NCBI GenBank assembly: GCA_964458485.1 | Contig: CAYWJA010000036.1 | Span: 1 to 16,207, forward strand | Length of the DNA stretch: 16,207 nt | Source of the DNA: CAYWJA01 sp964458485 | Lineage (GTDB): Bacteria; Patescibacteriota; Gracilibacteria; UM-FILTER-43-11 | Direction: 5' to 3' | Shown here: positions 7,289 through 12,712 of the stretch, piece after piece | Numbering within the stretch: position 1 is the stretch's first letter | Layout of the letters: each line of letters opens with the position of its first letter | Translations under genes and position numbers: made by a program | The notes under the pieces: generated by a model | The model's input: only the letters and a program-made list of their open reading frames with translations | Told to the model about the DNA's origin: nothing | The model's database searches: none

Positions 7289-8134
7289 TTGAAAGATCAA
7301 ATAAAAAAAGAGATTCAAAAAATAATAAAGCTCCTAAAAACCAAGGAGAATTCTTTTAATGAAAACTTATTAAAAGACCTTGAGAGTATTATTATTGCCT
7401 TAGATCTGGATATTTACAGAAGGCATGTTTTAACCGAACAATTAAGAAGGCTTGGTAAAACCAATCAGGAATTTATTAATCTGATTTATTATTATCAGGA
7501 AGGTGGAAAGTATTGGAAGAAAATATTCGACCTAATAGCTATAAAAGATAAAAAAACAATATTAGACCTGCTCCCCGGATGGGCACCTAAAATAGCTTAC
7601 GGGCTTATTATGTCAAAATATAAGGGTGAATATTTTGCATTAGATAAAAATAAAAAATTTTTAAGCGACTTAAAAACATCTGCGGAATTCCTTTTGCCGA
7701 AATTTAAAATTACAAAACTTCATCAGAACTTTTTAAGAAGCGATAGCGGACTTAAAGCAGATGTAGTAATTGCAAATCATATTATAGATGATCTTATTAT
7801 GAATATATTCTTTCAGGATTCTGAGGATATCTATAAGAATGAAACAATATACAATAAAAATTGGCAGTGGGTACTGAATAATAAAAATGAATGTGAAACA
7901 AGATTAATATCTGAATTAATATCTAAGATTGATTCTTTCGTTGCAGATGGAGGATTTTTAATATTAAATCAATATGAAGGATGCATTGAAAAAATGTTTC
8001 AGCAAAAAAAGGGGGCACAATTCTGCATAAAATTAATGCATAATTTAAAAGAACAGCTTATATCTGATTATAATTATATACAAGAGCCCCGAGGCAATAA
8101 AATAGATAAAGATACTGTAATTTTAAAAAAATGA
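7289..8134 (+). CDS. Putative class I SAM-dependent methyltransferase
   Basis: A 281-residue soluble protein. A helical N-terminal part (1-85, Lys-rich) precedes a Rossmann-like region: TILDLLPGWAPK (about 90-101) in the position of the SAM-binding motif I, GEYFALDKNKK (about 113-123) with the acidic end of strand 2, ADVVIANHIIDD (about 157-168) as motif IV, and VADGGFLILNQ (about 218-228) as the strand-5 region. The glycine-rich loop is poor compared with typical enzymes (one glycine), so SAM binding is likely but not assured. Substrate unknown. The start is TTG at 7289, the first possible start after an in-frame stop at 7280-7282 and two bases after the previous gene, which suggests translational coupling. 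The end overlaps the next ATG by four bases (ATGA), typical of an operon. Confidence 0.7.
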   Translation: MKDQIKKEIQKIIKLLKTKENSFNENLLKDLESIIIALDLDIYRRHVLTEQLRRLGKTNQEFINLIYYYQEGGKYWKKIFDLIAIKDKKTILDLLPGWAPKIAYGLIMSKYKGEYFALDKNKKFLSDLKTSAEFLLPKFKITKLHQNFLRSDSGLKADVVIANHIIDDLIMNIFFQDSEDIYKNETIYNKNWQWVLNNKNECETRLISELISKIDSFVADGGFLILNQYEGCIEKMFQQKKGAQFCIKLMHNLKEQLISDYNYIQEPRGNKIDKDTVILKK

Positions 8135-8436
8135 GCAAAAGGCCATTCCTCACACTCGCAGATCTTATTAATACAAAACAAGTGGTAATTATAAACGATT
8201 GCCAAAAGGATCTTGTTGCAAAGGGGTATTTATTAGACAAATACGGCAGAAATTTTTCTGATATTGATAAGATGCTTGAGAAAATTGAAGCTCTACTACC
8301 GAAAGTTAGATCTTTAAATATACCTATTCAATTCCATCAATTCATTTATGATCCTGAGTTAATGGCAGGCAGAGCTGCAGAAAAATTCAAAAAAGGTTAT
8401 GAACTACCATATTGTAAAAAGGGCAGTAAAGGCTAA
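8131..8436 (+). CDS. Isochorismatase-like hydrolase, N-terminal piece of a frameshifted gene
   Basis: A 101-residue N-terminal piece of an isochorismatase/nicotinamidase-type cysteine hydrolase. The strand QVVIINDCQKDL (17-28) matches the family opening with catalytic Asp (Asp24, pattern DxQxDF), and IEALLPKVRSLNIPIQFHQF (51-70) is the following helix and strand. The frame ends at TAA 8434-8436, well short of the usual 180-200 residues. The next frame continues with related sequence to 8737; removing one base, most simply from the AAAAA run at 8416-8420, gives a single product of about 200 residues. It overlaps the methyltransferase-like gene by four bases and so belongs to the radical SAM operon. 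Confidence 0.65.
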   Translation: MSKRPFLTLADLINTKQVVIINDCQKDLVAKGYLLDKYGRNFSDIDKMLEKIEALLPKVRSLNIPIQFHQFIYDPELMAGRAAEKFKKGYELPYCKKGSKG

Positions 8437-8737
8437 AATTACTAAAGCCGAAACAGACCCTCTTGGATTCTCAAGTGTTAATAGCAAATTCAAAGCAAAT
8501 GATATTATTGCAGAAATACAAGTGAATACTCCTGACATTATATATGCAAAAGAACCTGCGGATAGTGCAAAGAATATATTAGGTAGCAAGTTATTTAAAG
8601 ATATGGACAAAAAATATAAAGGAATAGGAGGCAAAGGACATTTAATGTATGAAAAGTGGAGAGTTCTAAACGCTGAATCATCAAGAGCTATAGCAATCGC
8701 CAAAAAGAGCAGAGAATACTATAGTTTATTTAGATAA
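8399..8737 (+). pseudogene. C-terminal piece of the frameshifted isochorismatase-like gene
   Basis: Coding-like sequence in the +1 frame relative to the preceding piece, overlapping it by 38 bases. An internal ATG at 8399 would give 112 residues, but independent translation is unlikely. The stretch FKANDIIAEIQVNTPDIIYAK (split here by position, about 31-51) suits the middle strands of the isochorismatase fold leading to the catalytic Lys. There is no cysteine anywhere in this piece, so the nucleophile of the family is missing, and the end (GHLMYEKW onward) does not look like the standard C-terminus. Either a divergent non-enzymatic relative or a decayed gene. Its last 12 bases overlap the end of the convergent - strand gene. 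Confidence 0.55.
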
Positions 8738-8926
8738 ATATTCCTCTTTGGTAATGTCTTCGCCAAATCTATATATTTTTGCTATGAAGTCAGCTAAAGG
8801 TGTGTTTTTAGCTTTTTCACCTTTTTCGATTATTCTTTCTTTTTGACCATATCGTTTGATAGCTTCTTCGTCGGGTGAAAATCTACCTGCTGTTTTATTT
8901 TCTACTAGGTCTTTATACTTTGTCAT
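8726..8926 (-). CDS. Unknown 66-residue protein, last gene of the HD/RHH mini-operon
   Basis: A small, highly charged protein (many Lys and Glu) with no membrane segment. I do not recognise the family. RFSPDEEAIKRYGQKERIIEKG is split around residues 15-36 and looks helical. Its ATG lies inside the end of the ribbon-helix-helix gene (14-base overlap), which argues for translational coupling and a shared function, as in toxin-antitoxin pairs, though no toxin motif is visible. It converges on and overlaps the end of the frameshifted hydrolase gene on the + strand by 12 bases. Confidence 0.6.
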   Translation of the reverse strand: MTKYKDLVENKTAGRFSPDEEAIKRYGQKERIIEKGEKAKNTPLADFIAKIYRFGEDITKEEYLSK

Positions 8927-9047
8927 TGAAATATCTGGTTATTATGTATTTTAATAGATTGGCGATTGACCTACTCTCTTTTTCAGATTCTTTCTTTAAT
9001 TTTTCATCAGTTTCAGGGTCTAATGATACCCATCTTTGTACTCTCAT
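8913..9047 (-). CDS. Ribbon-helix-helix (CopG/Arc-type) small protein
   Basis: A 44-residue protein. It has the size and pattern of a ribbon-helix-helix DNA-binding protein: a short strand VQRWVSLDP (3-11) with alternating side chains, a first helix with TDEKLKKESEKES (13-25), a turn with RSIAN (26-30), and a second helix with LLKYIITRYF (31-40). Such proteins bind DNA as dimers through the strand and often act as autoregulatory antitoxins. It starts four bases after the HD gene stop and overlaps the following 66-residue gene by 14 bases, so all three form one tight unit. The start ATG is immediately followed by the strand, as expected. Confidence 0.75.
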   Translation of the reverse strand: MRVQRWVSLDPETDEKLKKESEKESRSIANLLKYIITRYFNDKV

Positions 9048-9051
9048 TATA

Positions 9052-9456
9052 TCATTTATTAAGTAAATAAGTAAGTGCTTCTTTGTATTTTGTAGTGTTT
9101 CTATTTTTGTACTCTCTGGCTGGATCTAGGTTGTCTTTTAAGTCTGCTATTTTTACAGCTCTTGCTGATTTGTTGCGTGATAGTATTTCTATATAGTCCA
9201 TATAAGGTATTGTAGTGTCGTGTGTAAGCTTTTCTACAACGTGGGCTATCTCTATACCAAACTCGGATTCTATGTCGTCTAACGTGTATTTTGTGTCTTC
9301 TGCTACATCATGCAGAAGCCCGACTATCCGATCAAATGGCTTGTCTAGTAATAATGCTACTCTTATCGGGTGGTAGATATAAGGCTCGCCTCTTTTATCT
9401 ACTTGCCCATAATGAGCTTCTCTGGCCAGTTGCAGTGCTTTGTTTACATTATTCAT
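9052..9456 (-). CDS. HD-domain protein, small (p)ppGpp hydrolase-like (SpoT/MESH1 HD)
   Basis: A 134-residue HD-superfamily protein matching the hydrolase domain of SpoT/Rel and MESH1, which removes the 3' diphosphate from (p)ppGpp. Visible signatures: AREAHYGQVDKRGEPYIYHP (11-30) with metal-binding His29, LLHDVAEDT (47-55) with the HD pair His49-Asp50 and catalytic Glu53-Asp54, and VKIADLKDN (101-109) with Asp105 as the last metal ligand. All metal ligands are present, so hydrolase activity is plausible. It is shorter than MESH1 (about 180) and lacks synthetase, TGS and ACT domains. Other HD phosphohydrolases acting on nucleotides look similar, so the substrate is not certain. It is the first gene of a three-gene unit and lies about 9 bases from its -10 box, so the mRNA may be leaderless. 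Confidence 0.85.
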   Translation of the reverse strand: MNNVNKALQLAREAHYGQVDKRGEPYIYHPIRVALLLDKPFDRIVGLLHDVAEDTKYTLDDIESEFGIEIAHVVEKLTHDTTIPYMDYIEILSRNKSARAVKIADLKDNLDPAREYKNRNTTKYKEALTYLLNK

Positions 9457-9464
9457 GGGTCATA

Positions 9465-9496
9465 ATTATATTATCAATTTTGTCTACATTTGTCAA
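9465..9496 (-). promoter_or_regulatory. Promoter of the HD/RHH mini-operon
   Basis: On the - strand a perfect TTGACA (9491-9496) is followed by GATAATATAAT (9465-9475). TAATAT at 9468-9473 gives the ideal 17-bp spacing, while the perfect TATAAT is at 20 bp. The -10 region ends only 9 bases before the ATG. Confidence 0.6.
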
Positions 9497-9501
9497 TAGA
9501 A

Positions 9502-9654
9502 TTAATCAGTTAAAGTTGTATATGCAAGCATCCATTTTCCGTTAGGCAATTGATGCTCCATATATATTTCTGTAATTCCTATTCCACAGTTTGAGATAAA
9601 CTCTCTCATCTCACGTTCTGTGTTGAACGTTTTTGATTTGTCTATGTATTGCAT
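9502..9654 (-). CDS. Unknown 50-residue protein downstream of the kinase-like fusion
   Basis: A 50-residue ORF (ATG at 9652-9654, TAA at 9502-9504). It starts nine bases after the stop of the large gene upstream on the same strand and ends just before the HD promoter, filling the gap exactly. The sequence alternates polar and hydrophobic residues (EFISNCGIGITEIYMEH, then LPNGKWMLAYTTL), which fits a small beta-rich fold. I do not recognise it. The N-G-K-W turn followed by a strand is typical of small single-domain proteins; no function is proposed. Confidence 0.5.
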   Translation of the reverse strand: MQYIDKSKTFNTEREMREFISNCGIGITEIYMEHQLPNGKWMLAYTTLTD

Positions 9655-9663
9655 AATAGCTAA

Positions 9664-10884
9664 TTAATTGGTAAATTTTTGAAATTCTAACAAATGTCCT
9701 CCATCATTTATGATGAATAACATCTCTTTAAATGTCATTTCATCACAGTCTGACTCGGAATATCCAAGACAGTCTATTAAATAAGTAGTTGTATCAGATA
9801 TTGTGTATTCATTTTTTATGCCTTCATATAATTTTTGCATGGTAACCGGCTGGCCTTCCATTGAGGCAAGTTCCATTGCAATTCCTGTATAATCACCAAA
9901 AGTAACACTTGGGCTAAATGTTGGCACAGCATTACCCATCAAATGCTTAACAGCATTATATCCATCCATCTCTTTTCCTATTTGATCATGTTTATCTATC
10001 TTAACCACCATAGGAGCTGCTCTGGTTTGCCCCTTTACTCCTTGTGCCATCAAAAGCAAACTACCACTAAAACCACCTGCAAGAGATTCTAAGTAAACAT
10101 CGTCATAATCCATAAACATAGATGATACAATCATTCGCTGATCCTCTGTCATTGCATCGTATGCTTCTTGAGGTTTAACCTGACAACTATCATGAGGAAA
10201 ATATTCAATATTTTCACGTCTCATACCGGCAATCATGGCAAGATGGCGAGTGCTTTGCACAACTTTAATTAAGCTTCCGGGAAAAGTCTTAAGAACCGCC
10301 ATTCTATGTGCATCATAATCATTACTTGCCATTAAATGTGGAGACACATAAACATTCGGAAATTCAAGAGTATTTCTTATAAGATTTGCTGTGCCAAAAA
10401 CCCTTTTATCTGTATGTGCACCCATCAAAATAATCTGAATATTTTCTCTTTCTTCTTCTGTGAGGCTTAAAAAATCCCTACCGATAATTTCAGACATTAC
10501 ACTTCTTAAATCCCCAAGAGGAATTGCTAGTGACTGAACGTTAATAATACTAGCACCTCCAACGAGATGGCTAATTTGTGGTACAAAATCTGCACCAGGT
10601 GTACCGATTAACGCATGGTGACCATGTGCCAAAAACTCTGGCTGTTGTTTTGGGTCGTCAGCGTCATGTAAATCACGCACTAAAACAGTATGTACATTAG
10701 CCCCTGCAGACTGCGCCGCTGCAGCTTCCTGTAAAAAAAGTGGTAATCTACCCAGCATTTGCCCTCTATCCTCTCCTAATAAACGGGTTCTTTCTCTATG
10801 GCCAATGTGTACCCTGGGGCTATCATCCGGCCCCATAAAGTCATTTATACAGCTATTAGCCAGTATAATGGTATGTTTTTCCAT
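9664..10884 (-). CDS. Degenerate isochorismatase-like domain fused to a kinase-like N-lobe
   Basis: A 406-residue soluble protein with two parts. Residues 1-220 follow the isochorismatase-type cysteine hydrolase fold: the opening strand IILANSCINDF (6-16), a strand with VHTVLVRD (64-71), and IILMGAHTDKRVFGTA (151-166) at the nucleophile strand. The expected catalytic Asp aligns with Ser11, the Cys with Arg161, and no clear catalytic Lys is seen, so the domain looks inactive. Residues about 262-345 resemble the N-lobe of protein kinase/aminoglycoside phosphotransferase-like folds: glycine loop GGFSGS (270-275), VVKID with Lys295, Glu305 in the next helix, and hinge-like IAMELA (335-340). No HxD catalytic loop or DFG-like motif follows, so the C-lobe is missing or remodelled. 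A ligand-binding or scaffold role is inferred. It has a strong promoter at 10914-10941. Confidence 0.75.
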   Translation of the reverse strand: MEKHTIILANSCINDFMGPDDSPRVHIGHRERTRLLGEDRGQMLGRLPLFLQEAAAAQSAGANVHTVLVRDLHDADDPKQQPEFLAHGHHALIGTPGADFVPQISHLVGGASIINVQSLAIPLGDLRSVMSEIIGRDFLSLTEEERENIQIILMGAHTDKRVFGTANLIRNTLEFPNVYVSPHLMASNDYDAHRMAVLKTFPGSLIKVVQSTRHLAMIAGMRRENIEYFPHDSCQVKPQEAYDAMTEDQRMIVSSMFMDYDDVYLESLAGGFSGSLLLMAQGVKGQTRAAPMVVKIDKHDQIGKEMDGYNAVKHLMGNAVPTFSPSVTFGDYTGIAMELASMEGQPVTMQKLYEGIKNEYTISDTTTYLIDCLGYSESDCDEMTFKEMLFIINDGGHLLEFQKFTN

Positions 10885-10913
10885 ATTAATGTATATTATT
10901 GATATAGAATAAT

Positions 10914-10941
10914 ATTATACCAATTTTATTAAATTTGTCAA
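10914..10941 (-). promoter_or_regulatory. Promoter of the kinase-like fusion gene
   Basis: On the - strand perfect TTGACA (10936-10941) and perfect TATAAT (10914-10919) are separated by 16 bp, about 30 bases upstream of the ATG at 10884. One of the best promoters in the window. Confidence 0.75.
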
Positions 10942-10997
10942 GTATAAAATTACTTGCAAGAATAAGCTAAAAAAGGTAATTTTATTTGCACAGAAAG

Positions 10998-11034
10998 ATT
11001 GGTTAAAATTTATTTTAAAATAATTAAAACCAAT
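10998..11034. repeat. AT-rich imperfect palindrome
   Basis: Arms beginning ATTGGTT and ending AACCAAT pair over most of 37 bases, with two mismatches and one bulge, between the divergent kinase-like fusion gene and the tRNA gene. It could be a binding site or hairpin; no function can be assigned. Confidence 0.4.
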
Positions 11035-11070
11035 AGGGCTTGTGCTTCAATGGGGCACAATGCTTAAAAT

Positions 11071-11076
11071 TATAAT
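11071..11076 (+). promoter_or_regulatory. -10 box of the tRNA-Met gene
   Basis: A perfect TATAAT ends eight bases before the mature 5' end of the tRNA. No good -35 box is seen at the expected distance. An inverted repeat TTGTGC/GCACAA (about 11040-11060) lies just upstream. Confidence 0.5.
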
Positions 11077-11084
11077 TATCACAC

Positions 11085-11161
11085 GTCACCGTAGCTCAGT
11101 TGGTTAGAGCGCAGGACTCATAAGCCTGAGGTCGTCAGTTCAATTCTGACCGGTGACACCA
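11085..11161 (+). tRNA. tRNA-Met (CAT), elongator type
   Basis: Complete cloverleaf of 77 bases including an encoded CCA (11159-11161). The acceptor stem GTCACCG/CGGTGAC is perfect, the D stem GCTC/GAGC and the T stem GTCAG/CTGAC are perfect, and the anticodon CAT is at 11119-11121 in the loop CTCATAA. The first acceptor pair is G-C and the anticodon stem lacks the three G-C pairs of initiator tRNA, so this is the elongator form; a lysidine-modified tRNA-Ile2 is the alternative. The last anticodon-stem pair (positions 31-39) is A-G instead of the usual A-T. Discriminator base is A. Confidence 0.95.
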
Positions 11162-11187
11162 CAAAAATTCCGTCAGGAATTTTTGTG
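11160..11187 (+). terminator. Terminator hairpin after tRNA-Met
   Basis: A perfect 12-bp stem (11160-11171 with 11176-11187) around the loop GTCA, with five consecutive T residues within the descending arm followed by GTGTCTT. It starts in the last bases of the CCA end, as is common for single tRNA genes. Confidence 0.7.
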
Positions 11188-11230
11188 TCTTATTCCTTCA
11201 TCTCATTCCTTTTTGATAATCAGACGGAAT

Positions 11231-11249
11231 TTGTAAAGATTCTTTACAA
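11231..11249. repeat. Perfect 8-bp inverted repeat upstream of the PemK/MazF-like promoter
   Basis: TTGTAAAG and CTTTACAA separated by ATT. It lies 33 bases before the -35 box of the toxin pseudogene and could be an operator half-site pair. Confidence 0.4.
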
Positions 11250-11282
11250 GCTGAACTTTTTTAAGCTACTTGGTAAAATTAC

Positions 11283-11311
11283 TTGAAAAGTAAACATTTG
11301 TTCACTATAAT
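11283..11311 (+). promoter_or_regulatory. Promoter of the PemK/MazF-like gene
   Basis: TTGAAA (11283-11288), a 17-bp spacer and a perfect TATAAT (11306-11311) stand 24 bases before the ATG at 11336. The promoter appears intact even though the coding sequence is broken. Confidence 0.65.
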
Positions 11312-11335
11312 AATTACATAATCAGCAATAAGACT

Positions 11336-11723
11336 ATGTTCATAAAAAAATTTAGAGAATTGGGTTAAAAGAAAAACAGGATGCAAGAAATCATAATGCT
11401 CCATTAGTATCTGAAGGAGAAATATGGTGGGCTAGTATTGGAGTAAATGTGGGCTCGGAAATAAGTGGTAAAAGCAGGTTATTTTCCAGGCCTGTAATTA
11501 TTTTAAAAAACTTGCTCATGGGTTTTATTTTGTTATACCCACAACTACGCAATGCAAAAAAGGTAGCTGGTATACAGAATTTAAACAACATGGTAAACAG
11601 ATGATAGCCTGCCTTCATCAGGCTAGAACAATGGATTACCGTAGGCTTTCTTCAAAATTAGGAGAATTAGATGAAACTGATTTTAAAAAAGTAAAAGAAG
11701 GATTTAAAAATTTGTACTTATAA
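11336..11723 (+). pseudogene. PemK/MazF-family toxin gene broken by two frameshifts
   Basis: Reading across two frame changes gives a product of about 130 residues that matches PemK/MazF-type endoribonuclease toxins: MFIKKFRE from ATG 11336, then EGEIWWASIGVNVGSE in the next frame from about 11413, FSRPVIIL, and in a third frame from about 11517 FYFVIPTTT, KKGSWYTEF, LHQARTMDYRRLSSK and a helical end, stop TAA 11721-11723. GEIWW, the FxRPVIIL strand and the QxRxMDxRRL segment are hallmarks of the family, which cleaves mRNA. The first break is near 11356-11364 (one base missing around GAATTGGG) and the second in the A6 run at 11505-11510, where seven A would restore the frame. No antitoxin gene is adjacent; lone genes of this type are frequent in CPR genomes. 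A 75-codon - strand frame over it is a shadow. Confidence 0.8.
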
Positions 11724-11757
11724 AAAAAATTCCCCATTCCGACAAGTCAGAACGGGG
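11722..11757 (-). terminator. Rho-independent terminator-like hairpin on the - strand
   Basis: On the - strand an 11-bp stem (11732-11742 with 11747-11757, loop four bases) pairs completely when G-U pairs are allowed and is followed by AA and eight T residues (11722-11729). On the + strand the same positions give two A-C mismatches and no T-run, so the orientation is -. No - strand gene precedes it closely; 11758-12002 holds no - strand coding region. It may act on transcription from further upstream or be a dispersed element. Confidence 0.55.
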
Positions 11758-11810
11758 CCACGGGAAAATCCCGAATGTACTTTAATTGTAAAGTAAATTA
11801 TTTTAAAAGT

Positions 11811-11859
11811 CAATAAATTTGTCATGCTGAGCATAGTCGAAGAATGAATAAATTTATTG
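11811..11859. repeat. Dispersed palindromic element (TCATGCTGAGC type)
   Basis: Perfect 10-base outer arms (11811-11820 and 11850-11859) enclose TCATGCTGAGC...GTCGAAGAATGA, a version of the widespread TCATGCTGAGC/GTCGAAGCATGA repeat known from many bacterial genomes. It lies in the 279-base gap between the toxin pseudogene and the 12003 gene. Apart from this, small hairpins (11761-11773, 11778-11795) and an 18-codon ATG frame at 11879-11935, nothing else is seen in that gap. Confidence 0.6.
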
Positions 11860-11944
11860 TTCAAGTATACAATCTACCATGATAGTATCTACAGAAGCGT
11901 TAAAAGAGGGGTTAAATGCGATTGAATTAATTTAAGTACATCAC

Positions 11945-11974
11945 TTGACAACAAATATGTATTTATTTTAAAAT
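11945..11974 (+). promoter_or_regulatory. Promoter of the 12003 gene
   Basis: Perfect TTGACA (11945-11950), an 18-bp spacer and TAAAAT (11969-11974). The predicted leader before the ATG at 12003 is about 20 bases and AT-rich, without a Shine-Dalgarno sequence. Confidence 0.55.
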
Positions 11975-12002
11975 TGTAACCTTAATATTAACCTATATTA
12001 AT

Positions 12003-12539
12003 ATGACTACACCTGACGTAAGACAACCTACAGCTGAAGAAGAAGTGGCTTTTAGTAGATATATCGAATCTGTTTTTGCTGGTAACCTGAGTCATAAAAA
12101 TGCACATGTGGTAATACAAAATTCCCTAGGTATATTTGCAAGAGATAGAGCTGTTACAAGAGAAGCACTTTTTACTGCCCTCCCAGAACTTAGACAAATA
12201 ACAGAAAATGATTTAAATGGAGAAGGTGTTATTAATACTGATCCACGTTGGCAGTTTGCACTTGAACTAAGGAGGGCTATGAAGGAAAAATTAGAAGATC
12301 AATCTGAAACACCTAGTTCAATTGAAATCCCAGAAACATGGGAAAAATGTGTAGGAACAAACGTTTTTACTCCCAATATGAATTTAATGATGGCTCTTAC
12401 TATGATGGGCAGAGTAAATCACGATGCAGATACAGGAAAGCTTATAATAGAATCAGATGAGCCCAATAATCCACATTTTCCAGCTTACCTAGCTCAATTA
12501 CAAGCAGAAAATCCAGATGCAGAATTTGTTTTTTCTTAA
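12003..12539 (+). CDS. Unknown 178-residue acidic soluble protein
   Basis: Not recognised. The product is acidic (many Glu/Asp), with no signal peptide, membrane segment or catalytic signature that I can name. The N-terminal half (10-105) looks helical, including AEEEVAFSRYIESVF, an Asn-His-rich stretch and FALELRRAMKEKLED. A Ser/Thr/Pro-rich linker follows (about 100-112). The C-terminal part has a Met-rich hydrophobic helix MNLMMALTMMGRV (126-138), then TGKLIIESDEPNN and an acidic end. It stands alone with its own promoter and is convergent with the uridine phosphorylase gene. The Met-rich amphipathic segment could bind a protein or peptide partner, but this is speculation. Confidence 0.7.
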   Translation: MTTPDVRQPTAEEEVAFSRYIESVFAGNLSHKNAHVVIQNSLGIFARDRAVTREALFTALPELRQITENDLNGEGVINTDPRWQFALELRRAMKEKLEDQSETPSSIEIPETWEKCVGTNVFTPNMNLMMALTMMGRVNHDADTGKLIIESDEPNNPHFPAYLAQLQAENPDAEFVFS

Positions 12540-12602
12540 TCAAAAATCTCCTCCAAGTCCCAACATTTTGCCATTATACTAAATATAGCCCTGTAACCGT
12601 TG

Positions 12603-12622
12603 GCGTTTTATTAATTAAACGC
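12603..12622. repeat. Small inverted repeat in the gap between convergent genes
   Basis: GCGTTT and AAACGC separated by eight AT bases. No T-run follows, so a terminator role is weak. The rest of 12540-12712 shows no gene. Confidence 0.3.
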
Positions 12623-12712
12623 AATGTTATAGTGAATTTATTGCTTAGATAAGCCAAAAAAGTAGTGTAACTATGCCTCAAGGGCAAATTTGGTAAACAT
12701 CCGTTTGGGTAA

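Noticed and set aside
11391..11618. 75-codon - strand ORF
   Set aside because: It lies opposite the PemK/MazF-like pseudogene, whose protein motifs clearly identify the + strand as coding.
11879..11935. 18-codon ATG frame (MIVSTEALKEGLNAIELI)
   Set aside because: Protein-like in composition and possibly a gene remnant, but too short and without further support.
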